64,000 nt of DNA from Bacteroidota bacterium. GTDB lineage: Bacteria; Bacteroidota; Ignavibacteria; UBA10030; UBA8401. The stretch spans positions 1-64,000 of the forward strand of contig JAUXTU010000036.1 in the NCBI GenBank assembly GCA_030679145.1, written 5' to 3'. Positions within the stretch are counted from its first letter, which is position 1. Each line of letters starts with the position of its first letter. The position numbers and the translations under genes were made by a program. The notes under the pieces were generated by a model. It was given only the letters and a program-made list of their open reading frames with translations, was not told where the DNA came from and ran no database searches. Below, piece by piece: positions 42,711 to 51,693 of the stretch.

Positions 42711-43928
42711 TTACCGTCCAAAAAAATAAATAAGCATTTCGGGAATATGCTCACGCCAGTTTGCCCACTCGTGTCCATCATTCACTTCTCTGTAATAGTG
42801 CGGAATTCTTAATGAAGAAAGGAGATCACTGTAATTCCGATGCATCTGTAAAAAATTGCCAAACCCATTATTGATATCATATCGTCCGCAGTCGAGATAG
42901 ATCTTCATCGAAAGAGAAAATGTATTTTCATCAGCCCGTTGTTTGGTAAGTGCGCGCAACTGCGGTGTGATTGCTGAAGATTGTCCCCCTACATTCAGGA
43001 AAACATCCGGTCTATTAATGACAGTGTACAAGGATATATGTCCTCCGGCGGAAATTCCGATCATTGCACGTTTAAGCGGAGAGCGTTCTGTCTTGTATTG
43101 TTTGTCAATCGCAGGAACAAGAACATCAGATATTAATTTTACAAACCGGTCAACGTGTATCCCCATATATTCATCTCCCCGTTGAACCGGAGGAATAAAA
43201 ACAGCAATGACGGGTGGAATTCTTTTTTCAGCGATCAGATTATCAATGATCGTCGGCATCAACGCAAAATCGATCGCTTCAAGTCCATCATGAACATATA
43301 CCGCAGGTAAGCGAGAGAGGCTTTCGTAACCCGGAGGAAGATAGATCTTGATATTCCTTCCCCCAATAGAATATTTTTGCAATGGGGGCAAAATATGATT
43401 GTTCAAGCCTGCATTAATTATTGTGCCGTGCGGAATAGAATCACGATGGATCAAATATGGCGATGGAACAAATTTTGGCATTCTCACTTCGGAATGAGGA
43501 CCAAAACCGCTGGGAGTGATTCTTGGATTACGCGGATCTGTTTGATATTTGCCGTCAACAACCAATTGATAATCGAGCCGGGCGTTTGACGGGGCGATGA
43601 ATGTCCGATAATAGAATGCACTATCGCTGCATTCGATCTTTATTAATTCATCAGGCGCATTCCAGTGCTGCAGATTGCCGTTCACACCGACCGATCCGGC
43701 TTTTCCATAGAATACAAAATGAAGAAGTGAATCCTGTTCTATAATGGGAGTGTTGTGATGTACGGAAAAGAATTTTTTTACACTGCCAGATCGTTGAGCC
43801 GGAGAAAGTTTTTGGAGCCGCTGAATGAACTGAGTGAACGTCTGGGCAGACAGTGTTGAAAGCGAAAGGATCATCAACAATATGATGCCGCAATATCGTG
43901 TGCTAATATGATTTTCCTGGAAGATCAT
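42711..43928 (-). CDS. Secreted esterase of the enterochelin-esterase (Fes) family
   Basis: The 405-residue product has a signal peptide ('IILLMILSLSTLSAQ') and an E-set/CBM48-like region. The alpha/beta hydrolase domain has the nucleophile Ser in IGISAGGHISLY and His in NDGHEWANWREHIP. Such enzymes cut esters such as siderophores or feruloyl sugars. The start lies within the end of the upstream SMP-30-like gene. Confidence 0.85.
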   Translation of the reverse strand: MIFQENHISTRYCGIILLMILSLSTLSAQTFTQFIQRLQKLSPAQRSGSVKKFFSVHHNTPIIEQDSLLHFVFYGKAGSVGVNGNLQHWNAPDELIKIECSDSAFYYRTFIAPSNARLDYQLVVDGKYQTDPRNPRITPSGFGPHSEVRMPKFVPSPYLIHRDSIPHGTIINAGLNNHILPPLQKYSIGGRNIKIYLPPGYESLSRLPAVYVHDGLEAIDFALMPTIIDNLIAEKRIPPVIAVFIPPVQRGDEYMGIHVDRFVKLISDVLVPAIDKQYKTERSPLKRAMIGISAGGHISLYTVINRPDVFLNVGGQSSAITPQLRALTKQRADENTFSLSMKIYLDCGRYDINNGFGNFLQMHRNYSDLLSSLRIPHYYREVNDGHEWANWREHIPEMLIYFFGR

Positions 43929-44787
43929 TGTTGAACCGTTCCATTCCTTTTCTGTCTTGTAACGTTACAAATATCGTTCTTCCGTCATTTCCACCGAAGA
44001 CGAGATTACTGCAGTTTTTTCCTTTTAATTGAACTTCACGGATCAATGTTCCTTTAGGAGAGAGAACCGCAATTGTTCCTTTTCCGTAACGCGTAATATA
44101 GAGATTTCCATCTCTGTCGCATTTCATTCCATCCATTCCAAAATCATCGAATTGATGAAACAGTGTTTTGTTTGAGATATTTCCATTATCGTCAACAGCA
44201 TATTTCCATACTGAGCGTTGAATGCTTTCGTTTACATATAATATTTTTTCATCAGGACTCAATTCAATTCCGTTTGTTGTTCCCATACTGTCTTCAAGCA
44301 ATGTAGAGGAACCATCCGGATCGATACGCCATAATTTTCCGGTATTTGTTTTCCAGTGCGGATCGGACGCAAAGAGTTGATCGCGTTTATTGATACAAAG
44401 ATCGTTTGGCTGATTGAACTGTTCGTTGTGAGAAAAAGTCGAAACGCTTTTTGTTTTCATATCAACTTTTAAAACATTATGCATTGGATAGTCTGCCAAC
44501 AGCATATCACCATTTGAATTGAATTGAATGCTGTTTGCAACGCTTCCTTGCGGCAGTTCAACAAACAATTCTGCATTTCCAGTCATATCAACTTTGCCGA
44601 TGGTACCGTTCTTTTGAAAATTGACAACATAGAGATTTCCGCTGATATCGAATGCGGGTCCTTCAATACTTCCGGTGAAAATATTTTCCGCAGTAAAGTC
44701 AATCGATTGCGTATCAGCAACGTAGCGTGTGCCTGAGCAAGAGAGTAATATGAAAACAAAAAGAGCAGAAAGATTTAGTTTTATCAT
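43903..44787 (-). CDS. SMP-30/gluconolactonase/LRE family lipoprotein
   Basis: The 294-residue product starts MIKLNLSALFVFILLSCSG, a lipoprotein signal with the lipobox Cys at residue 17. A six-bladed beta-propeller follows with motifs like NQPNDLCINKRDQLFASDP, TTNGIELSPDEKILYVNE and FGMDGMKCDRDGNLYIT. Members hydrolyse lactones or esters. It starts one base after the Nudix stop. Confidence 0.88.
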   Translation of the reverse strand: MIKLNLSALFVFILLSCSGTRYVADTQSIDFTAENIFTGSIEGPAFDISGNLYVVNFQKNGTIGKVDMTGNAELFVELPQGSVANSIQFNSNGDMLLADYPMHNVLKVDMKTKSVSTFSHNEQFNQPNDLCINKRDQLFASDPHWKTNTGKLWRIDPDGSSTLLEDSMGTTNGIELSPDEKILYVNESIQRSVWKYAVDDNGNISNKTLFHQFDDFGMDGMKCDRDGNLYITRYGKGTIAVLSPKGTLIREVQLKGKNCSNLVFGGNDGRTIFVTLQDRKGMERFNNDLPGKSY

Positions 44788-44788
44788 A

Positions 44789-45331
44789 TCATGCGTGAAA
44801 CAATGCCAACGCGACTGCCGTTGACCATGAAAGTACTTTGAATTCACCATCCAACAACGATTGCATCAATTCAGAGCGCGAAAGTTTGATAATTTCCTGT
44901 TCTTCAAGATCATCGACAATAATTTCACCCACCTGATGCGCGCCTCGGGCAAGGAAGAGGTTCGCAAAACCATTTCCGTGATTTCCATCGCACGGAAATC
45001 TTCCCAACGATACCCATTCACTTGCTTGATACCCTAACTCTTCACGAAGCTCCCGTTTTGCACATGTTAGCGGGTCTTCATCCGGCTCAAGATATCCGCC
45101 GACAGGAGCAAGTGATATTCCATTGGCGGCATATTTTGTCTGCCGGAAACAGACAAAATTCTCATCTTCATCCTGAACAACCACATTCACGTAATCCGGA
45201 GAAATGATCCAGCACCAATTGTCAATAGTTGTTCCGTTGGGCAGTTGAATGGAATGGTCTTCCACTTTCAACCATTTGCTATGGTCGAGAATTGTTTTTC
45301 GGGAAATTGTTATCCAAGGTTTCATATTCAT
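44789..45331 (-). CDS. Nudix hydrolase
   Basis: The 180-residue product has a complete Nudix box, GGYLEPDEDPLTCAKRELREELGY (G-x5-E-x7-REUxEExGU). It resembles ADP-ribose pyrophosphatases. It hydrolyses nucleoside diphosphates linked to another moiety. It is the first gene of the Nudix, SMP-30, esterase, M24 run on this strand. Confidence 0.9.
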   Translation of the reverse strand: MNMKPWITISRKTILDHSKWLKVEDHSIQLPNGTTIDNWCWIISPDYVNVVVQDEDENFVCFRQTKYAANGISLAPVGGYLEPDEDPLTCAKRELREELGYQASEWVSLGRFPCDGNHGNGFANLFLARGAHQVGEIIVDDLEEQEIIKLSRSELMQSLLDGEFKVLSWSTAVALALFHA

Positions 45332-45406
45332 TTCTCAAATTTCGATGATTGAACACAGACAAGTCACTACAGATAATCAATATAAACATCTATGCAATCA
45401 GTGTAA

Positions 45407-45922
45407 TCATTCTTTGATTTTTGCATACATCAATGCATCGGCTATCTTTCCGTCTTTGAAAACAGCTTTCTTCAATCGTGCTTCAAACTCATATCCGTTC
45501 TTCTCCAATACACGGATGGATGCTTTATTCCATTCGAACACATCTGCGTACAAACGAACAATGTCGAATTGATCGAAGGCATAATTTGAGACCGCACCAA
45601 CTGCTTCGCTGATGATCCCTTGTCCCCAAAATTCTTCGCCGAGCCAATATCCAATCTCCATTGATTTCCGATAGACGTCAGCTTTCGGAACAAGTCCAAC
45701 ACTTCCGACCGCATTTCCGTTGACAACGATCGCAAAGACCGTCTGAGAAAGATTATGCGAAGCATGCTGCACCCATCGAACAGCATCACCGTGGAAGTAC
45801 GGATGCGGAAAATGGTCCCGCACATTCATCCAAATCTTCCGGTTGTTTGCGTGATGCTCCAGCGAAGTTTCGTCACCGATACTCCATGGACGCAGCAATG
45901 ATTTTTGTAATTGAAATTCCAT
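45407..45922 (-). CDS. GNAT acetyltransferase (RimJ/RimL-like)
   Basis: The 171-residue product has the acetyl-CoA site VGSVGLVPKADVYRKSMEIGYWLGEEFWGQGIISEA spread over residues 72-107 and 'NKASIRVLEKNGYEFEARLKKAVF' near the end. RimJ-like enzymes acetylate protein N-termini or small amines; the target is unknown. It is 6 bp after the YhcH gene. Confidence 0.9.
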   Translation of the reverse strand: MEFQLQKSLLRPWSIGDETSLEHHANNRKIWMNVRDHFPHPYFHGDAVRWVQHASHNLSQTVFAIVVNGNAVGSVGLVPKADVYRKSMEIGYWLGEEFWGQGIISEAVGAVSNYAFDQFDIVRLYADVFEWNKASIRVLEKNGYEFEARLKKAVFKDGKIADALMYAKIKE

Positions 45923-45928
45923 TTACAT

Positions 45929-46372
45929 TTATACGGCAACTTTTACGATTGCTTTTTTAACAAATGTCATTGGAGGCTGCGCAGCATGAGCATCTTCGGG
46001 AAACAGTACGGCAAACATATCGGAAGCAAGATGCATGGTGAACAATGGCGGATCGTTGTAGAGCTTTACATCTTTTTCATTGTCATACCGGCTTGAAACG
46101 TTCTTGCAAGAATCTTCATCGTGCCATTCAATAGGGAACGAACCTTCGATCGGTAATTGGATATCGATATATTTTCTGTGGGTTTCAAGTTTTCGCCGTT
46201 CATTTCCCACCGCATCGTTGGCAATAATAATGTAAAGATCATCTCCTTCAATATCATGTCTCCCTTCGGATAACGTACGCAGATCGGTCTGTTTCAGATA
46301 ATCGAATGCATGTTTGAAACTGGAATGAACATCAAAATATTTTTCAGCACGGGAAAGATGATCTAATATCAT
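45929..46372 (-). CDS. YhcH/YjgK/YiaL family protein (DUF386)
   Basis: The 147-residue product has 'GRHDIEGDDLYIIIANDAVG', 'LETHRKYIDIQLPIEGSFPIEW' and 'FAVLFPEDAHAAQPP', the family's beta-barrel cupin-like signature with likely metal-binding His and Glu. The family is linked to sialic acid and sugar catabolism. Here the neighbours do not show a sugar pathway. Confidence 0.9.
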   Translation of the reverse strand: MILDHLSRAEKYFDVHSSFKHAFDYLKQTDLRTLSEGRHDIEGDDLYIIIANDAVGNERRKLETHRKYIDIQLPIEGSFPIEWHDEDSCKNVSSRYDNEKDVKLYNDPPLFTMHLASDMFAVLFPEDAHAAQPPMTFVKKAIVKVAV

Positions 46373-46485
46373 TGGGAAATTCCTTTCAATCTTTTAAAAG
46401 AATGGATGGGAAAATATGCCGGGAAGGTAGAATTTTATCGTAACAACCACAAGTGACAACGCAATGAATGTTGAATACACCACGA

Positions 46486-47115
46486 TCATTTGTGAAGAAG
46501 TTTAAAAGCGATATTTGAACCAATGCCCTGCTGATGTGCCAGCGTGAGCCATAATTTTGCGAGCGATTCCAACATTTCTGCACTTCGTAAATTACCAACA
46601 TCAACAGCGTCGAATCCGATATCTTTTGCAAGCTGTGAAACGATCTTTTTTGCTTCAGCATCGTCGCCGCACATAAATGCATCTGCGTGAAGTACGCCAA
46701 AAGTGAGATCTGAAAAATTCTCCGCACCGATCGTGTTGAATGCTTTGACGACTTTAAAACCGGAAAGCCGTTTAGCAATTTCTTCTGCAGCTGAACTTTC
46801 CTGAGCGAGCGGCCAATCAGGATTTGGATGGATTGGATTCGTGCAGTCGACGAGGATCTTTCCTTGCAGACCAACGAGCTGAAACACAACTTCACCCACG
46901 GCTTCCCATGGGGTTGCGAGGACAGCCACATCGGATTTTTGCACAGCATTTTTCACAAGCTCTGCTGTTGCAGAATGTCCGGTTTCCTGTAAAATTGTTT
47001 GCACTTTTGGCGTTAATGGGTTCCGGACACCGTATATAATGGTGTGTCCTTTTTCTGCCCAAAGTTTTCCTAATTTTCCGCCGACGTTGCCGGCGCCGAT
47101 AATGCTGATCTTCAT
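46486..47115 (-). CDS. NADPH-dependent F420 reductase-like oxidoreductase
   Basis: The 209-residue product has the Rossmann motif IGAGNVGGKLGKLW at the N-terminus, 'DVAVLATPWEAV' and 'VKAFNTIGAENF'. It belongs to the F420-dependent NADP reductase/NADP_oxidored family, but F420 use is unlikely to be inferable from sequence. It stands alone, divergent from the M14 peptidase gene. Confidence 0.87.
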   Translation of the reverse strand: MKISIIGAGNVGGKLGKLWAEKGHTIIYGVRNPLTPKVQTILQETGHSATAELVKNAVQKSDVAVLATPWEAVGEVVFQLVGLQGKILVDCTNPIHPNPDWPLAQESSAAEEIAKRLSGFKVVKAFNTIGAENFSDLTFGVLHADAFMCGDDAEAKKIVSQLAKDIGFDAVDVGNLRSAEMLESLAKLWLTLAHQQGIGSNIAFKLLHK

Positions 47116-47343
47116 ATGCGAATCCTATTAATGTTCTGTGCAATGTAAAAAATATTTTCAGAGAACGCACGTTTCTTTTTTACAAAACATCTTTTTTACA
47201 AATCAACCATAGATCGCAAGAACAACTGTTGCTCTTTATATGAACATTTCTTTACTTACCACAACCACTATATCAGCATTTACGGCACAAACCTCTTACG
47301 CAGCGTATATTTTTATCGATGATGATCCCACAAGGTTATTGAA

Positions 47344-48570
47344 ATGAAAAAAATATTTTCCGTTATTTTGTTACTGCTGATATCTGCTGGTTATTTACTC
47401 GGTCAGGTGAAATTGGCAGACGATCCGTGCGGTTATCCCGATACGACATCACTTGCATTTAAAATTGCCGCATCGGGAAATTGGGGATACGGTTACGACA
47501 CACTGCTGTACGATCTTGTCCAATGGAAAAAAAGTCCGTTTGTAATAATAGATTCAGTCGGTGCAACCGTTCAGGGAAGAACAATGTTTGTATTGACAAT
47601 TCAAGATACGACATCAGACTCGTTGAATCTTCGCCAGCGAATTTGGATTCACGCTCGTACTCATCCAAACGAAGTTCAAAGTACATGGGTAACAAACGAA
47701 ATGATTAAAATGCTGCTCGCCGATACTGAGTTAGCACGGAAATTACGTCAACGATATATCTTCAATATTATGCCAATGTATAATGCAGATGGAGTACAAT
47801 TAGGTGTGGGATATGAGCGGTGGAATGCAAACAAGATTGACATTGAAAGCAATTGGAATGTAGCATCACCGGAAAAAGAAGTATTGGTTCTCCGCTCTCA
47901 ATTCCAAAAATATATGGCAAAGCCAAACCCCATGCGGATAATGCTGAACATGCATTCTGCGTATGTGTGCACGCGATACTTTGTATATCATTCACCAAAT
48001 TTTACGTCAAACACGTTTGCACTTCTGGAACAGCGATTTATCAATTATGTTCGAATGAATTTTCCAGATAGTATTAGACCGTACACATATTATGTCAGTT
48101 GGGTAAACTCATTCCCCACTCAGTATCCTGAAAGCTGGTGTTGGAGCAATTATAAAGAGAAAATTATGGCGTTGACGTATGAAGACGGCAACTGTACCTC
48201 AGCTTCAATGTTCGACAACACCGCACAGGCAATTCTAAAGGGTGTAGATGCATATTTACACGATACAACTTCGGTTACGTCTGTACTTGCAACAAACAAT
48301 ATTCCCGAACAATATTTTCTGGAGCAGAACTTTCCAAACCCATTTAACCCTACAACAACCATCAATTATCAGTTACCAATAACCAATCATGTCTCGTTGA
48401 AGGTGTATGATGTATTGGGAAGAGAAGTTGCATTGTTGGTGAATGAAGAGCAATCATCAGGAAAACACTCCATAACATTCAACGCATCATCATTGAGCAG
48501 CGGTGTCTATGTTTATCGATTGCATTCGGGCTCTATTCTAGAAACAAAACGGATGGTGTTGATGAAATAA
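47344..48570 (+). CDS. M14 family zinc carboxypeptidase with T9SS sorting domain
   Basis: The 408-residue product has a signal peptide, then an M14 domain with zinc ligands H107-P-N-E110 and H204 (NMHSA), substrate-binding R159-W-N161 and the catalytic Glu280 in LTYEDGN. From residue 320 a T9SS type A domain follows ('EQNFPNPFNPTTTINYQLP', ending LETKRMVLMK). It would be exported and attached to the cell surface to trim peptides. Confidence 0.9.
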   Translation: MKKIFSVILLLLISAGYLLGQVKLADDPCGYPDTTSLAFKIAASGNWGYGYDTLLYDLVQWKKSPFVIIDSVGATVQGRTMFVLTIQDTTSDSLNLRQRIWIHARTHPNEVQSTWVTNEMIKMLLADTELARKLRQRYIFNIMPMYNADGVQLGVGYERWNANKIDIESNWNVASPEKEVLVLRSQFQKYMAKPNPMRIMLNMHSAYVCTRYFVYHSPNFTSNTFALLEQRFINYVRMNFPDSIRPYTYYVSWVNSFPTQYPESWCWSNYKEKIMALTYEDGNCTSASMFDNTAQAILKGVDAYLHDTTSVTSVLATNNIPEQYFLEQNFPNPFNPTTTINYQLPITNHVSLKVYDVLGREVALLVNEEQSSGKHSITFNASSLSSGVYVYRLHSGSILETKRMVLMK

Positions 48571-48648
48571 ATTCACAATGTGTAGAGTACCATCATTCAA
48601 CTTTCATTCTTCTCGTTAAGATAACGTCAAGATTATGTTATGGAATAT

Positions 48649-48692
48649 TAAACCAATCGTAACCCTCCGGTAACATCAACGTAACATCAAAT
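48649..48692 (+). promoter_or_regulatory. Pho-box-like array, four 11-bp repeats
   Basis: TAAACCAATCG, TAACCCTCCGG, TAACATCAACG and TAACATCAAAT follow head to tail. The last three begin with TAAC. The array ends 50 bp before the TonB receptor start. Such 11-bp direct repeats are the binding style of PhoB-type regulators. Confidence 0.75.
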
Positions 48693-48742
48693 TCGGATTT
48701 TTGTGCCATAAGATTTAATAAACTCTTAAAGGCATAATACCA

Positions 48743-51511
48743 ATGAAACATATCCGAATATCAACGATATCTTTTATAACACTTCTTTTATCACTTACTG
48801 CTTTTTCGCAAGAACAAAGCGATTTAGACAAAATCAGACAACAACAAAATCAAACTGGAGGGACTTTATCCGGCAAGATTGTCGATCAACAATCAGGCGA
48901 AGATATTATTGGAGCCAATATTTTTATTGTAAGCACAAAACTTGGTGCATCAACTGATATAGACGGCAAATTTATCATCAAAAAAATCCCTGAAGGAAAA
49001 TACAATGTTCGAATTTCGTTTCTTGGCTATGAAACAAAGAATATTTCCGATGTTGAGATCAAATTGAGTGAAAATACATCATTGAACGTAAGTATTGGCG
49101 AAGATCAAGGAATCCAACAGCAGGAAGTTGTTGTTAGCGCAAACGCAATTAAATCAGGCGAAGGAGCAATTCTTGCTGAGCGCAAAAAAGCAGCAAGTAT
49201 AGGCGACGGCATCAGCTCCGAACAGATGAAAAAAGCTCCCGACGCAACCAGCGGTGATGCATTAAAACGGGTAACGGGTGTTACGATTGTGGATAATAAG
49301 TTTGTTTTTGTCCGCGGTGTTACCGACCGGTACAACCAAACAACATTGAATGGCGCATCTGTCCCTAGTACAAGCGTTGATAAAAAGAGCTTCTCATTCG
49401 ATATGCTCCCTTCAAATCTACTCGATAATATGAATATTGCAAAGACCGCTTCACCGGACCTTCCGGGAGATTTTACCGGCGGTTTGGTTCAGATCAATAC
49501 GTTAGATATTCCAGAACAGTTATCAATTAAAATAATGTCAGGCGGATCGATGAATTCGATCACCACGTTCAAAGATTTTCACCGCTCTCAGGGTGGTGCA
49601 TCAGATTGGATCGGAAACGATGATGGAACACGATTATATCCCGCGCAAAAAATCTCCATTTCTGATCTCGGAAAAACTCTTCCTAATTCCTGGGGATCGA
49701 ATCTTAAGAAAGGTCTGATTGCGCAGTCGTTCAGTGTTTCAATAGGAGACAGGGTTGATTTTGAGGAAGATCAACTCGGGATCATTGCCGCGTTAACATA
49801 CCGAAATAATTTTCAACACTCTAATTTCGGTATCAAAGAATACGGCGGCGGACAATTACGCAGGGATGTTAGCGGGTTTTCGGATAAAGTTTCTGTGTTG
49901 TGGGGAGGAATTTTTGATATGAGTTATAAACTTGGAGAGCTTAATAAGTTCAGTATCAAAAATAATTATAATCGCTCAGCAGAAGATAAAGTATATATCA
50001 TGAGCGGATATAAAGCTGATGATGATGAAAATATAAGATCCTATCAAACAGAATGGGAACAACGAGGAATGTATTCCGGTCAGATATCCGGAGAACATCA
50101 GTTGCCGGAACTCTTCAACACAAAAATTGATTGGATGACTAATTTCTCACAGGCGCGAACAGAACAACCGGATAGAAAAGAACTGGTCTATTCTGCCTCA
50201 CCATATTCAGATCAACCAATGATTGCAAAGCCCGGGGAACGATCATGGGGAAATATTTACGAAAAGACCGTCGGGCAGAAAATGAATATTGCCATTCCCA
50301 CAGAAACAATGAAATTTAAATTCGGAGTATTCAATGAACGCCGGACAAAGAATTTCAGCATGAAGTTTTATCAAGTAAGCAGCAACAATCTTTCATCGGA
50401 AAACTTTATTATGACGACGTATGCTGTCGATTCAATTTATCGCCAGGAGAATTTTGGTCCCGGAAAATTCTCACTTATGTCTTTCGATAACTCCAGCGGT
50501 GCGTATGATGCTGAACAGGATCTATTCGCATACTACGGAATGATAGACATTCCATTTTCAATCATCGGTCAGAGTTTTCGTTTCACCGGCGGGGTGAGAA
50601 TTGAAAAATCACGGCAGGAAATATCGACTGCTCAAGGCCGTTTAGGTTCTTCCTCGATCAGTTCATATCTCTATAATTCGGACATGCTTCCCTCGGCAAA
50701 TATTACTTATATGATTGATGAACAGCAGAATATACGCGTTGCATACAGTCAAACCGTTAATCGTCCTGAATTTCGTGAACGTTCAGCATTCTATTATTAC
50801 GATTTCGATAAATCAGAATATGTACGAGGAAATTCCCAGCTTTCCCGAGCACTTATCAGAAATTACGATCTCCGATATGAAATATTTCCTTCGTTCGGAG
50901 ATGTCATTGCCGCAAGCTATTTCTATAAATCATTCACCAATCCGATTGAAGAAGCGAGAACATACACTTCATTCGTGGAAAGAACCTGGATCAATGCTGT
51001 AAAGGGTAAAAATTATGGATGGGAATTTGAAGTCAGAAAGAATCTTTCATTCTTGAGTGAATATTTTATGTCATCTTCCATTGTTGCGAATTATACAAGA
51101 ATCATTTCTTCTATCCCATTCAGAGAGAACAAAGGAAATTCATCGCTTCAACAGATCATTGAAGGCGAACGCCAAATGCAGGGACAATCACCGTATATGT
51201 ATAATATATCCTTCTCATTTGTTGAACCGACTCTTGGCACATCGTTAAACATTCTCTATAACGAATATGGTTCACGCATTGATGCGATCGGAGATGTAAA
51301 AGCGGGAGACGGCGATGTGTATGAACAGAAACGAGGCACAGTTGATCTTTCAATTTCGCAGCCGTTGGGAATATTGATGAAAGGGCTTGAATGGAAATTC
51401 GCTGCAAAGAATCTCAACAACCAGCCGATCGTGTATACTCAAGGCAACGATGTATACCGAACAAACTTTGTTGGGACTAATTATTCAATGCAGCTTAGTT
51501 ATTCATTTTAA
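48743..51511 (+). CDS. TonB-dependent outer membrane receptor (phosphate-regulon context)
   Basis: The 922-residue product has a signal peptide, a carboxypeptidase-regulatory-like domain (about 37-120, 'GTLSGKIVDQQSGEDIIGANIFIV'), a plug ('AASIGDGISSEQMKKAPDATSGDALKRVTGVTIVDNKFVFVRGV') and a beta-barrel ending in MQLSYSF. It should take up a large ligand, perhaps a phosphorus compound, given the Pho-box-like array upstream. The next gene is a T9SS surface protein. No SusD is nearby. Confidence 0.9.
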   Translation: MKHIRISTISFITLLLSLTAFSQEQSDLDKIRQQQNQTGGTLSGKIVDQQSGEDIIGANIFIVSTKLGASTDIDGKFIIKKIPEGKYNVRISFLGYETKNISDVEIKLSENTSLNVSIGEDQGIQQQEVVVSANAIKSGEGAILAERKKAASIGDGISSEQMKKAPDATSGDALKRVTGVTIVDNKFVFVRGVTDRYNQTTLNGASVPSTSVDKKSFSFDMLPSNLLDNMNIAKTASPDLPGDFTGGLVQINTLDIPEQLSIKIMSGGSMNSITTFKDFHRSQGGASDWIGNDDGTRLYPAQKISISDLGKTLPNSWGSNLKKGLIAQSFSVSIGDRVDFEEDQLGIIAALTYRNNFQHSNFGIKEYGGGQLRRDVSGFSDKVSVLWGGIFDMSYKLGELNKFSIKNNYNRSAEDKVYIMSGYKADDDENIRSYQTEWEQRGMYSGQISGEHQLPELFNTKIDWMTNFSQARTEQPDRKELVYSASPYSDQPMIAKPGERSWGNIYEKTVGQKMNIAIPTETMKFKFGVFNERRTKNFSMKFYQVSSNNLSSENFIMTTYAVDSIYRQENFGPGKFSLMSFDNSSGAYDAEQDLFAYYGMIDIPFSIIGQSFRFTGGVRIEKSRQEISTAQGRLGSSSISSYLYNSDMLPSANITYMIDEQQNIRVAYSQTVNRPEFRERSAFYYYDFDKSEYVRGNSQLSRALIRNYDLRYEIFPSFGDVIAASYFYKSFTNPIEEARTYTSFVERTWINAVKGKNYGWEFEVRKNLSFLSEYFMSSSIVANYTRIISSIPFRENKGNSSLQQIIEGERQMQGQSPYMYNISFSFVEPTLGTSLNILYNEYGSRIDAIGDVKAGDGDVYEQKRGTVDLSISQPLGILMKGLEWKFAAKNLNNQPIVYTQGNDVYRTNFVGTNYSMQLSYSF

Positions 51512-51534
51512 CTTGATCGTATATATTTTATTTC

Positions 51535-51565
51535 AAAGGGAATCAGTTATTGATTCCTTTTTTTA
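51535..51565 (+). terminator. Terminator after the TonB receptor gene
   Basis: GGAATCA and TGATTCC pair with a GTTAT loop, followed by a T-rich run TTTTTTT. It lies 24 bp past the stop codon and just before the next Pho-box-like array. Confidence 0.8.
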
Positions 51566-51566
51566 T

Positions 51567-51610
51567 TTACACAAACGTAACGTTACATTCACGGTAAGAT
51601 AAAACAGTAT
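51567..51610 (+). promoter_or_regulatory. Degenerate Pho-box-like array
   Basis: Four 11-bp units start TTAC, TAAC, TCAC and TAAA at 51567, 51578, 51589 and 51600. It is weaker than the other arrays and lies 83 bp before the surface protein start. Confidence 0.5.
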
Positions 51611-51693
51611 TAATAAATTGATGTGAAATAAAAAATTATTCCATTGCAAATTTTAATCACAATTCACATTCAATCAATATGAAAGGATCCACA